Shown here: positions 1-8,001 of the stretch, piece after piece
Layout of the letters: the number at the start of each line of letters is the position of its first letter
Position numbering within the stretch: the stretch's first letter is position 1
From: Paenibacillus agri
GTDB lineage: Bacteria > Bacillota > Bacilli > Paenibacillales > Paenibacillaceae
Reading direction: 5' to 3'
Length of the DNA: 64,000 bases
NCBI RefSeq assembly: GCF_013359945.1
Contig: NZ_JABWCS010000203.1
Location: 62,001-126,000 of the forward strand
Position numbers and translations under genes: made by a program
Notes under the pieces: model-generated
Told to the model about the DNA's origin: nothing
Seen by the model: the letters and a program-made list of their open reading frames with translations, nothing else
The model's database searches: none

Positions 1-685
1 TTATCATGCGCTCTCCATTACGCTTCGGTATGTTGCATGCACTGTCGGCATTGAGATTGTTCTTGGACTCGTGAGCGCTTTGCTGCTGAACAGCCGTATC
101 CGATTTCGGGCGTTCTTCCGCAGCATTTTGCTCATCCCGTGGGCGATCCCAACGCTTGTCGCAGCGCTTGTCTTCCTACTGATTTATCAGGCTGATTATG
201 GAGTTTTGAATGGCTTGCTTATCCAGAGCGGATTAACGGAAAAGAAGCTGAACGTTCTGAATGATTTAAACTTGGCGTTGTATGGCATCATGGGCGTTGC
301 GATTTGGCGCCAGACGCCGCTGGCTGCCGTAATGACGCTTGCCGGGCTGCAGGGCGTCCCGCGCGACTGGTATGAAGCTGCAACAATTGACGGTGCAAGC
401 AAATTAAAAACATTTTTGTATATTACTCTTCCCGCTTTGAAACCTGTACTTGCTAATGTGACGCTGTTGATGGTCGTTGCCAACTTTCAAATGTTCACGT
501 TATTTTATGCTCTTACCGGAGGCGGACCGGCGGACGCGACTCAATCATTGGCTATTTACACGTACGAAACGGCGTTCCAGGCCTACGATCTAGGTAAGGG
601 CTCGGCAATCGGCGTAATATGGATGCTGTTGCTGCTACTCATCGCTGTTCCACTTAACCGTGTGGCGCATCGGAGTATGTCATGA
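1..685 (+). CDS. Sugar ABC transporter permease, MalF/UgpA type (5' end outside window)
   Basis: Inner-membrane subunit of a carbohydrate ABC importer. The frame is open back to base 2, so the gene enters from the left and the GTG at 71 is internal; 227 residues are visible. Several hydrophobic segments are present, and the cytoplasmic EAA loop that contacts the ATPase reads EAATIDGASKLKTF, followed by YITLP. The stop overlaps the ATG of the next permease by four bases (ATGA), so the two are translationally coupled. The binding protein and regulator expected with such permeases would lie to the left. The sulfatase and FGE downstream suggest an oligosaccharide from a sulfated glycan as substrate, which is inference. 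Confidence 0.9.
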   Translation, partial: YHALSITLRYVACTVGIEIVLGLVSALLLNSRIRFRAFFRSILLIPWAIPTLVAALVFLLIYQADYGVLNGLLIQSGLTEKKLNVLNDLNLALYGIMGVAIWRQTPLAAVMTLAGLQGVPRDWYEAATIDGASKLKTFLYITLPALKPVLANVTLLMVVANFQMFTLFYALTGGGPADATQSLAIYTYETAFQAYDLGKGSAIGVIWMLLLLLIAVPLNRVAHRSMS

Positions 686-1548
686 AGGGGGTATATCGGC
701 TTCCCACTGTTCGACGTCATCTGCTGAACCGCAGCAATATCGGTGTTTATGTCCTGCTTGCGGTTATTCTTTCGTTGTTTCTATTTCCGGTTTACTGGTT
801 GGTATCGGTCTCACTGCAGACGAACGACGATCTGTTTCAGTTTCCACCCCAATGGGTTCCGTTCAAGCTGACGATGCAAAGCTATAAGGGTGTCCTGCTC
901 TCGGCGAACTTTCTTACTTTTTACAAAAACACCGCGATTGTCGCGGCCGGATCAACAGCACTTTCAATTGCCGTTTCGATTCTCGCCGGATACGGCCTCT
1001 CGCGCTTCCGTTTCCGGGGCAGCCATCTACTGCTCGTCTTCTTTCTATCGTCGCAAATGTTCCCCGCCGTGACGTTATTGATCGGACTGTACACGCTATA
1101 CAGCAAGCTTCATTTGCTCAACACCCTGCTTGCGTTGATGTTAGCCGCAACAACGACAGCGCTACCTTTCTCTATTATGATGATGAAAACATTCATGGAC
1201 GGGATCGCCGGCGAGTTGGAAGAGGCCGCGGAGGTCGACGGCGCGACACGCCTAAAGGCGCTTATCCATATCGTTTTGCCGTTGACCAAGCCAGGGATCA
1301 TGGCGGTAACAATCTATTGTTTTCTCGTAGCGTGGGACGATTTTCTGTTTGGCATGACGCTTGTTCGTGATCTCAATATGCGGACTCTCAGTCCGGGGCT
1401 ATCCCTTACCTTCCTTGGCGAATTAAGCACCAACTGGTCGGGGGCGGCTGCAGCAGCTGTCACGGCTACAGCCCCGCTGCTCGTCTTGTTTCTGTTTTTG
1501 CAGCGGTATATGGTGGAAGGTTTAACCGCAGGAGGAGTTAAAGAATAA
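682..1548 (+). CDS. Sugar ABC transporter permease, MalG/UgpE type
   Basis: Second membrane subunit of the same importer, 288 residues, the usual length for CUT1-family MalG-like permeases. A first membrane segment lies at about residues 17-40 and the rest has the six-helix pattern. The EAA loop reads EEAAEVDGATRLKALIHI followed by VLP. The ATG overlaps the stop of the upstream permease. No ATPase gene follows, which is normal for CUT1 systems that share an MsmX-like ATPase encoded elsewhere. The sulfatase starts 26 bases after the stop, so transport and desulfation are probably one transcript. Confidence 0.92.
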   Translation: MKGVYRLPTVRRHLLNRSNIGVYVLLAVILSLFLFPVYWLVSVSLQTNDDLFQFPPQWVPFKLTMQSYKGVLLSANFLTFYKNTAIVAAGSTALSIAVSILAGYGLSRFRFRGSHLLLVFFLSSQMFPAVTLLIGLYTLYSKLHLLNTLLALMLAATTTALPFSIMMMKTFMDGIAGELEEAAEVDGATRLKALIHIVLPLTKPGIMAVTIYCFLVAWDDFLFGMTLVRDLNMRTLSPGLSLTFLGELSTNWSGAAAAAVTATAPLLVLFLFLQRYMVEGLTAGGVKE

Positions 1549-1574
1549 GCAAAATGCTTGAGAGGAGAAGAAGT

Positions 1575-2930
1575 ATGACAACCGTCAGCAAACCGAATGT
1601 CCTCATTTTTTTCACCGATCAACAGCGCTGGGACACCACGGGCATCCATGGCAATCCACTGGGGCTGACGCCTAATTTCGACCGAATGGCTGCATACGGT
1701 ACGCATTTGGAGCATTCCTTCACTTGCCAGCCCGTATGCGGTCCAGCGCGCTCCAGCCTGCAAACCGGTGTTTATGGCACTACATCCGGCTGCTACAAAA
1801 ACGGTATTCCATTGCCGGAGCATTTAGGGACGCTCGGACAATATTTCGGGCAGGCTGGCTATCAGACCGGCTATATTGGGAAATGGCATCTGGCAGACGA
1901 GGAGCCGGTACCTGCGGCCAAACGTGGTGGCTATGATTATTGGCTTGCCTCGAACGTGCTCGAGTTTTCGTCGGACAGCTACCGAACGGTTATGTACGAT
2001 AATGACAGCAATCCGGTACGGCTGCCGGGATACCGGGTTGATGCGCTTACCGATGCTGCAATTCGATACATCGACAACCATCGGGAAAATCCATTCTTTC
2101 TGTTTGTATCGTATTTGGAGCCTCATCATCAGAATCATATTGACGACTATCCTGCTCCAGTTGGCTACCGCGAGCAATATGGCGGCCGCTGGATTCCGCC
2201 CGATCTCGCGGCACTAGGAGGCACCGTCCATCAGCATATCGGCGGTTATTATGGCATGGTTAAACGGCTAGACGAAGCGCTCGGCCGGGTGCTCGACGCT
2301 CTTAAAAGCTTGGAGCTGGACGAGCAAACAATTGTATTGTTTACCTCCGATCACGGCAACCATTTCAAGACGCGGAACGAGGAATACAAGCGTTCTTGCC
2401 ATGACAGCTCGATTCGCGTCCCTACAGCTTTTAGTGGCCCTGGATTTAGCGAAGGCCGCAAGCTGCGGCAGCTTGTCAGTCTGATCGACCTGCCGCCTAC
2501 ACTGCTGGATGCCGCAGGAATTAAGGTGCCTGCCCAGATGCAAGGGAACTCGATAATGCCGCTCTTGAACGGTGCGGGCTCTTCTCAGCCTTGGCAGGAG
2601 GAGGTGTTCGTGCAAATCAGCGAAAGCAGCATCGCTCGAGCGATCCGCACGCGAAAATGGAAATATTGTGTCGTCGCCGAGGGCAAGGACGGTAACGCGC
2701 AGGCCGGCTCGGAGGAGTATATCGAGGCTTATTTGTACGACCTTGATGCTGATCCGTATGAACTAACGAACCTGATTGGTCTGGACTCTCATCGCGAGGC
2801 TGCGGATATCCTGCAAGCCCGTCTGCAGCATCGCATGGCGGCCGCGGGGGAGAGCGTGCCGATCATCCGGCCGGCGCCGGCCGTGCCGGGAGGCCAGCGT
2901 CATGTTTCGTTGCAGGAAGCGCGGAGCTGA
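1575..2930 (+). CDS. Cys-type sulfatase (arylsulfatase family)
   Basis: Type I sulfatase hydrolysing sulfate esters, most likely on a sulfated glycan. The start at 1575 is preferred over an in-frame ATG at 1554 because GAGAGGAGAAG lies just upstream; this gives 451 residues. The metal site appears early (NVLIFFTDQQRWD, residues 8-20). The formylglycine signature C-x-P-x-R is present as CGPAR with Cys55, so the enzyme needs conversion of this Cys by FGE or an anSME. Other core residues are visible in GKWHL and FTSDHGNH. There is no signal peptide, so it should act in the cytoplasm on imported sugar. A dedicated FGE-type activator lies at 5385-6359. Confidence 0.93.
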   Translation: MTTVSKPNVLIFFTDQQRWDTTGIHGNPLGLTPNFDRMAAYGTHLEHSFTCQPVCGPARSSLQTGVYGTTSGCYKNGIPLPEHLGTLGQYFGQAGYQTGYIGKWHLADEEPVPAAKRGGYDYWLASNVLEFSSDSYRTVMYDNDSNPVRLPGYRVDALTDAAIRYIDNHRENPFFLFVSYLEPHHQNHIDDYPAPVGYREQYGGRWIPPDLAALGGTVHQHIGGYYGMVKRLDEALGRVLDALKSLELDEQTIVLFTSDHGNHFKTRNEEYKRSCHDSSIRVPTAFSGPGFSEGRKLRQLVSLIDLPPTLLDAAGIKVPAQMQGNSIMPLLNGAGSSQPWQEEVFVQISESSIARAIRTRKWKYCVVAEGKDGNAQAGSEEYIEAYLYDLDADPYELTNLIGLDSHREAADILQARLQHRMAAAGESVPIIRPAPAVPGGQRHVSLQEARS

Positions 2931-3136
2931 CAACGGAAAGGGCCGCTCTCCTTCTTGCCGGATCGCTTTTCACATCGCTTGATCTTAATTTCCAGTACTG
3001 GTCTCCTTCCGTGACGGGCGCGACTTCCGCTACCTGCCGGTGAAGCCCGCAACTGCGGTACAATTCCCTTGCTTGCCTTGCAAAGAGTGCCGCAGTGCGA
3101 TTAAACCTACACTGAACGAAGGAGCTGTTTTCCAAA

Positions 3137-5311
3137 ATGATTCGTCAACTAGTCCGATTACTGGTTCTATTAGCGTTGTTAATTCCCGTCTTTGGCCGGA
3201 TAGAGCGCGTACCCTCCGTTTTCGCGGCCGGCATTTCCTATTATGTGGATTGTGCTGCTGAGAAAGCCGGCATGGGAACCGAGGCCGCTCCATTTCACAA
3301 TTTGGCGGCAATTAATACGGTTCATCTTACCCCCGGTGATTCCGTTCTGTTCAAACGCGGGTCGATCTGCTCCGGCACTTTTGCGCCGGTAGGAAGCGGG
3401 AGTTTCGCCGCACCTGTCACGATTGCTGCCTACGGTCCGGGCTTGGCAAGACCCGTTATTAACGCGAATGGTCAGACCGACGCTATTTTGCTGCGTAATT
3501 TGCAATATATAGAGTTAAGCGATCTCGAACTGACAGCTTCCGGCGATAACAAGACGGCTAGACGGGGGGTACACGTTCTTGGCGAAAACGCAGGCGACTT
3601 ATACGGCATTACGTTGCGAAACTTATATATTCACGATGTCCGCGGCTACATGCCTTCAACGGTCAGCGGCAACTATCACGGCACAGGCAAATACGCGAAT
3701 GCTTCAGGCGGCATCGTTATTGAGGTGCTTGGCACAGCGGTGCCGACCGCTTTTCATCAGGTGCAAGTGTTGAACAATCAGATTGCAAGCGTAGACCGTC
3801 AAGGGATTTATGTTTGGTCTAATTATTGCCAACGACCGGGACTGGTGGAGTTTTGGGGGAGTTTGTGCAACGGGTCGTGGAAGCCGATGACCGACCTCTA
3901 CATTAGCGGTAATACGCTCTCGGATATCGGCGGGGACGGAATCGCACCAATGACGGTTGACGGGGCGCTGGTCGAATCCAACATCTTAACCGGTTTCAAT
4001 ATGCGATCCGACTCGCCGAACGCAGGTATGTGGACGGCGAACGCAAACAATGTCACCTTTCAATTCAACGACACGTCCGGTGGCAAAACGACTAAGGATG
4101 GTATGGCATATGACATCGATCATTCCACAAGCAATATCACATTCCAATACAACTATTCCCATGGAAACGAAGGCGGATTTTTTCTGATTTGTGCCCAGGG
4201 AAACAGTAAGGCGGTCAACTTCGTGATCCGATACAATATTTCGGTCAACGACCGGGCGCGTATGTTCCAAAGCTGCGGCGGCGAGGTGGTTTCAAGCCAT
4301 ATTTACAATAATACAATGTATATAGGTTCCGGCCTTGCGCCCGTTATTTATCAAGAGACGACGAATCAGCGGCAGGCCATCCAGTTCCGGAACAACCTCA
4401 TTTATAAAGAGGGTGGCGGTCAGGTTACATGGACGCTGGACGATTTGAATTTCGTTATCGACAATAACGCGTTTTTCGGAGTGCCGGTTCCAGCATGGGC
4501 GACTAATACGGTAACAACTGACCCTTGGCTGAACGGCCCCGGCAGTCTCGACCAGGCGGGTTACAAGCTGGGAGCCGGCTCGGTGGCACTGAATGTAGGG
4601 GCTGTGATCCCTGCAAACGGAGGCCGAGATTATTTTGGTAATGCTGTTTCTTCTACGACAGCGCCGAGTATCGGAGCTTATCAAGGGCCAGGCCTTGCAC
4701 CTGCATTCGTTAGTCCGCTTGCTCATTTCAAGCTCGATGACGGAAGCGGCGTCACGGCCGCTGATGCAGCAGGTACGAATAACGGCAGTTTGATAGGCAA
4801 CCCGGTCTGGAACAACAACGGCAAAATCGGCGGTTCGCTCAAGCTGAACGGCAGCGGCGATTACGTGAGCGTGCCGGCCGTACTGAATCCGGGCTCAGGC
4901 AATTTTACCGTTGCGGGATGGGTCAAGCTGGATACTGCGGCTGGTGTTAACCAAGTTATTTTTCAACAGGAGGGCGTTTTGGGGCGCACATTACTATACC
5001 GAGTAACTTCGACTGGCCAACTCGGTACTTTTCTTGGCGGAAGCGCCTTGCTCTCATCTGAGACGATTCCTACAGGAGAATGGACGCATGTAGCGGTTGT
5101 AAATCGGGGCGGAGCCGTCACGCTTTATGTGAATGGACAACCGGTCGGATCGGCAACACGCACCATCGAATCCCAAACGTCCCCGTTCCGCATCGGGGCC
5201 CATAAATCGCCTACCGATGCCAACGATTATTGGAACGGCAGCGTAGATGATTTCCAGCTATACAATACTGCGCTGAACAGCGCCCAAGTGTACCGGCTAT
5301 ACAACAGTTAA
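3137..5311 (+). CDS. Secreted right-handed beta-helix protein with C-terminal LamG-like domain
   Basis: A 724-residue exported protein. Residues 1-31 form a signal peptide ending near VFAAG. Residues of about 33-500 start with YYVDCAAEKAGMGTEAAPF and carry the PGDSVLFKRG and repeated NN/Asn-ladder segments typical of single-stranded right-handed beta-helix glycan-active proteins (pectate-lyase-like fold). From about residue 527 (AHFKLDDGSG) a concanavalin/LamG-like jelly roll runs to the end and probably binds glycan. No catalytic triad specific to one PL or GH family was recognised, so lyase or hydrolase is undecided. GAAGGAG lies 13 bases before the ATG. It fits outside the cell as the depolymerising partner of the importer and sulfatase. 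Confidence 0.85.
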   Translation: MIRQLVRLLVLLALLIPVFGRIERVPSVFAAGISYYVDCAAEKAGMGTEAAPFHNLAAINTVHLTPGDSVLFKRGSICSGTFAPVGSGSFAAPVTIAAYGPGLARPVINANGQTDAILLRNLQYIELSDLELTASGDNKTARRGVHVLGENAGDLYGITLRNLYIHDVRGYMPSTVSGNYHGTGKYANASGGIVIEVLGTAVPTAFHQVQVLNNQIASVDRQGIYVWSNYCQRPGLVEFWGSLCNGSWKPMTDLYISGNTLSDIGGDGIAPMTVDGALVESNILTGFNMRSDSPNAGMWTANANNVTFQFNDTSGGKTTKDGMAYDIDHSTSNITFQYNYSHGNEGGFFLICAQGNSKAVNFVIRYNISVNDRARMFQSCGGEVVSSHIYNNTMYIGSGLAPVIYQETTNQRQAIQFRNNLIYKEGGGQVTWTLDDLNFVIDNNAFFGVPVPAWATNTVTTDPWLNGPGSLDQAGYKLGAGSVALNVGAVIPANGGRDYFGNAVSSTTAPSIGAYQGPGLAPAFVSPLAHFKLDDGSGVTAADAAGTNNGSLIGNPVWNNNGKIGGSLKLNGSGDYVSVPAVLNPGSGNFTVAGWVKLDTAAGVNQVIFQQEGVLGRTLLYRVTSTGQLGTFLGGSALLSSETIPTGEWTHVAVVNRGGAVTLYVNGQPVGSATRTIESQTSPFRIGAHKSPTDANDYWNGSVDDFQLYNTALNSAQVYRLYNS

Positions 5312-5316
5312 GTTTA

Positions 5317-5351
5317 AGCTCCCTGTCCGTTAGTACGGCCAGGGAACTTTT
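5317..5351 (+). terminator. Hairpin terminator after beta-helix gene
   Basis: Thirteen-base arms starting AGCTCCCTG and ending CAGGGAACT pair with two mismatches around a six-base loop and are followed by TTTT. It begins six bases after the beta-helix stop and ends 33 bases before the FGE start. The FGE is therefore expressed either by read-through or from a promoter inside this short gap. Confidence 0.7.
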
Positions 5352-5384
5352 GCACATTTGAATACTGCGACAGGAGAGAGAAAG

Positions 5385-6359
5385 ATGAACCATCCAATTC
5401 CCAAAGCATGCTGCTCGGTGAGCAGACAGCATACGAATGATAAACTTATACAAGCAGCAGAACCGGTTGCGACTCCATGCACTCTCGGTGCTCCATCTAG
5501 TCTCCGATTTGACTGGGTAAGTTTAACAGGCGGTGCGTTCGAGATGGGAACGAATGACTCGGAAGGCTTTCCGGACGATGGGGAAGGGCCAGCTCGAAAG
5601 ATTGAGATTGATCCGTTTTACATTTCGGCTTATACAGTCACAAATGCGCAATATCAAGCTTTTGTTGAGGCTACGGGTTACATAACGGAAGCGGAGAAAT
5701 TCGGTTGGTCTTATGTATTTCATCTTCTGGTGTCCGAAGAGACAAGGAGCAAAGTGAAGGGTTCCTCGCAACAGGCGCCCTGGTGGTTGGCGGTAGAAGG
5801 AGCAAATTGGAGAAGGCCGAAAGGAATAGAGATTGGCATCACGGATCGAATGGATCATCCGGTCGTTCATGTCACTTGGAATGATGCAATAGCGTTCTGC
5901 AAATGGTCAGGGACAAGGCTGCCAAGCGAAGCGGAGTGGGAATACGCAGCACGTGGTGGATTGAAAGGGAAAAGATACCCGTGGGGAGACAAACTGAAGC
6001 TTGACGACCAGCACATGTGCAACATTTGGCAAGGAAAGTTTCCTGTTAAAAACCATGCAAGCGACGGTTATATCGATACGGCTCCGGTTCATACATTCGA
6101 ACCGAATGGCTATGGTTTATATCAGGTGGCAGGAAACGTATGGGAGTGGTGCGCAGACTGGTTCAGTCCGGCTTATCACCAACAGACGCAAAATGTGAAT
6201 CCGATATTTAATATCGATACAGGACATAAATCGATGAGAGGAGGATCTTACCTTTGTCACCGTTCCTACTGTAATCGCTACAGGGTTGCTGCTCGAAGCT
6301 CGAATACACCGGATAGCTCAAGTGGTCATTGTGGCTTTCGAGTCGCAATGCATGCATAA
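5385..6359 (+). CDS. Formylglycine-generating enzyme (FGE/SUMF1 family sulfatase activator)
   Basis: Copper-dependent oxidase that converts the sulfatase active-site Cys to formylglycine. ATG 5385 follows GGAGAGAG; an upstream in-frame TTG at 5358 lacks a ribosome site. The 324 residues match the FGE fold: GGAFEMGTND near the start, then SGTRLPSEAEWEYAARGG, then YPWGD, then GNVWEWCADW. The decisive feature is RGGSYLCHRSYCNRYR with Cys291 and Cys296, the same five-residue spacing as the catalytic Cys pair of human SUMF1 (336/341). Many FGE-domain proteins lack this pair, so this one is probably a true activator. It shares the cluster with the Cys-type sulfatase at 1575-2930, its obvious client. 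Confidence 0.93.
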   Translation: MNHPIPKACCSVSRQHTNDKLIQAAEPVATPCTLGAPSSLRFDWVSLTGGAFEMGTNDSEGFPDDGEGPARKIEIDPFYISAYTVTNAQYQAFVEATGYITEAEKFGWSYVFHLLVSEETRSKVKGSSQQAPWWLAVEGANWRRPKGIEIGITDRMDHPVVHVTWNDAIAFCKWSGTRLPSEAEWEYAARGGLKGKRYPWGDKLKLDDQHMCNIWQGKFPVKNHASDGYIDTAPVHTFEPNGYGLYQVAGNVWEWCADWFSPAYHQQTQNVNPIFNIDTGHKSMRGGSYLCHRSYCNRYRVAARSSNTPDSSSGHCGFRVAMHA

Positions 6360-7073
6360 AAGTTCCAAGGGACTACCGGAAATTATGATTTGGAAATTTC
6401 GATCTATTTGGGAAGATATCTTATTGAACGCAAAAAGCTTTCCGAAACGGACCAGCAACGTGGCTCATATTGAAAAGCTTTTTGCGTTGGCTTGATCTAG
6501 CCGAAAATATGACGAAGCTCGTCCGGCACCGGACGGCTTTTTCGCGTCGCCGGGTCCATTGCTACACTCGTTACTAACGTTTCGGAACATAGTTCGCCCT
6601 GGTCGTACGTATAAGCTGCAACATCCATTTCTGCCAATCGTCCAAGAATGATCACTACCATGTCCCTGCTCAATGCTTTATTTGGTGCAAAGGTAAGTGA
6701 ATGTTCACTTTTAAACAATTTACAGCCTACAACCATATCGATTTGCTTCTTTGCTCAGTGATCTTTCAGATCGTCAAATCATTCAGACGGTGCTAGATAA
6801 CCGACTCCACAAGTAGATAAGTGAGTTGTTGGAATGACAAGTAATTTATTTACTCGACTGTTGCGATTTCCTATGACAAGCATCTCAAATGGGCAGACCT
6901 GTAGTAGGAATTAGTAATAACAGTTTAGGCGGATATCTTGAGATGCTAAAGAATGTCGAATAACGGCTTCTTCTCGAGAGCTTGTTGATAAACATAGACA
7001 ACGATCTGCCCGAAATACGCTTGTCGAATTCGGCACACCACTTTAAGAACGATAGTTAAGGAAGCGATTAATA
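6360..7073. other. Long gap with inverted repeats and gene debris
   Basis: No intact gene is supported in these 714 bases. A perfect 15-base inverted repeat (AACGCAAAAAGCTTT at 6427-6441, its complement at 6474-6488) surrounds a 32-base centre, and a 10-base one (AGCATCTCAA at 6879-6888, complement at 6938-6947) lies further on. The minus-strand frame at 6497-6736 is described separately as a remnant. The stretch reads as a decayed junction between the sulfatase cluster and the next genes. Confidence 0.5.
6497..6736 (-). pseudogene. Possible chimeric remnant: SLH-like piece joined to thioesterase-like tail
   Basis: The 79-codon minus-strand frame begins with FAPNKALSRDMVVIILGRLA, which resembles the conserved half of an S-layer-homology (SLH) repeat (FxPNxxLTRxxxVxxLxR). 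It then continues as SETLVTSVAMDPATRKSRP and VPDEL, which resembles the C-terminal end of hotdog acyl-CoA thioesterases (VAxDxxTGRxxPVPxEL). The two pieces do not belong together in a known protein and no ribosome site precedes the start. I read it as a recombination scar, not a working gene. Both resemblances are from memory of family motifs and are weak. Confidence 0.35.
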
Positions 7074-7619
7074 ATGAGGCGACTTAAATTCAGAAAGCTC
7101 ATTCTACTGATATTCACAGTTTTTGGACTGTCAGCCTATCAATCCAATGAAATCGTTGAAGAGTTTTCAACACCACAAAATTTTATTACGCACAGCAATT
7201 CACGTTTTAACTTTAGTGTGGGTATTCCCGATAATTGGGATTACAGGGTTGAAGGAACTGAAAATTACAAAGCTACCGAATCGAGAGAAGCCATACCTGA
7301 TGCAGGAATTGTTATAAATGTTGAGAACGATCCTGAACAAAAAATATCTTTGTCTGGCCAAGAAGGAACACTGTCTTGGGACCCCGCAGGTAATGCTGTT
7401 GTAGAAGACTTTGTCACGCAAACCGGATTAAAGGGTAAGAAATATACCAGTGAGGATCAAGATACGATCTCCATTTATTATGTGTTTGATCAGAATCAAT
7501 TAAGGGATCTTGGATACAATACAAGAGCTTTAGGCGGGAACATCCATATGACGAAGGACGTTTACGAGCAAAACAAGGATACTATTGAACTTATCATTCG
7601 GAGTATCCGCCTCTCATAG
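7074..7619 (+). CDS. Predicted exported protein of unknown function
   Basis: A 181-residue protein with a basic, hydrophobic N terminus (MRRLKFRKLILLIFTVF) followed by GLSAYQSNE. This looks like a lipoprotein leader in which the lipobox Cys is Tyr22 (TAT instead of TGT). The body starts with SRFNFSVGIPDNWDYRVEGT, the usual opening of small secreted proteins that begin 'F(S/T)V.yP..W', and ends with IELIIRSIRLS; the fold is probably PsbP/DUF1795-like. AAGGAAG lies upstream of the ATG. No operon partners are evident. It is expressed as an ordinary secreted protein if the Cys loss is real. Confidence 0.6.
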   Translation: MRRLKFRKLILLIFTVFGLSAYQSNEIVEEFSTPQNFITHSNSRFNFSVGIPDNWDYRVEGTENYKATESREAIPDAGIVINVENDPEQKISLSGQEGTLSWDPAGNAVVEDFVTQTGLKGKKYTSEDQDTISIYYVFDQNQLRDLGYNTRALGGNIHMTKDVYEQNKDTIELIIRSIRLS

Positions 7620-7812
7620 CTAGTGAAAATATCCCGGCAGTCTCATCGGCGTGACCTATCTTGCGTCCCCTGAGCAATTGGTTGAAATAAGTGCCGTCGC
7701 ACACACGAACTAACTCGGCCACCGTAGTTGGCGCAACAGGGACGGTCGGGCTTCGGATAGGCACAACGGCCATTGGCGCAAAGCAGAAGGGTTTCACCTA
7801 GTAAGTGTGAAG

Positions 7813-7847
7813 TAGTCTCCATCTGATCGTTAGGTGGGGACTATTTT
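7813..7847 (+). terminator. Hairpin with T-run
   Basis: Arms TAGTCTCCATCT and AGGTGGGGACTA pair over 12 positions with two G-U pairs around a seven-base loop, followed by TTTT. It faces the plus strand. Confidence 0.6.
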
Positions 7848-7918
7848 ACGTTTACGGTGTTCATCCAGTCTACGTTATAAATCTATGCTCTAACCTACAT
7901 CCTCACAATACAAATTAG

Positions 7919-7942
7919 GCCAGCTATTATAGCTGGCTTTTT
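7919..7942 (+). terminator. Strong rho-independent terminator
   Basis: GCCAGCT and AGCTGGC pair perfectly around ATTAT and are followed by five T. It lies 300 bases beyond the last plus-strand gene and about 60 bases before the 3' end of the minus-strand pseudogene. Confidence 0.75.
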
Positions 7943-8001
7943 AGCATGTCTTGGTTTCGTTTTATAGAGTAAAGAGAATCTTTAGCCAGATTGTTTCCTA
8001 A

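Larger units (their letters stand above)
7620..8001. other. Gap with two tandem hairpin terminators
   Basis: No intact gene is supported. On the plus strand short readable stretches such as TYLASPEQLVEISAVAHTN, then a stop, then VVGATGTVGLRIG may be debris of a decayed gene, but no family was recognised. Two plus-strand terminators (7813-7847 and 7919-7942) close the region, more than the small gene at 7074 needs by itself. Confidence 0.4.

Noticed and set aside
7594..7797. Minus-strand 67-codon frame with a vague SH3/NlpC-like opening (MAVVPIRSP)
   Set aside because: Too short, no ribosome site, no continuing domain; lies in a decayed gap ending in plus-strand terminators.
6360..8001. Insertion sequence or prophage remnant
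   Set aside because: Inverted repeats are present, but no transposase or phage-like frame and no target duplication could be recognised.
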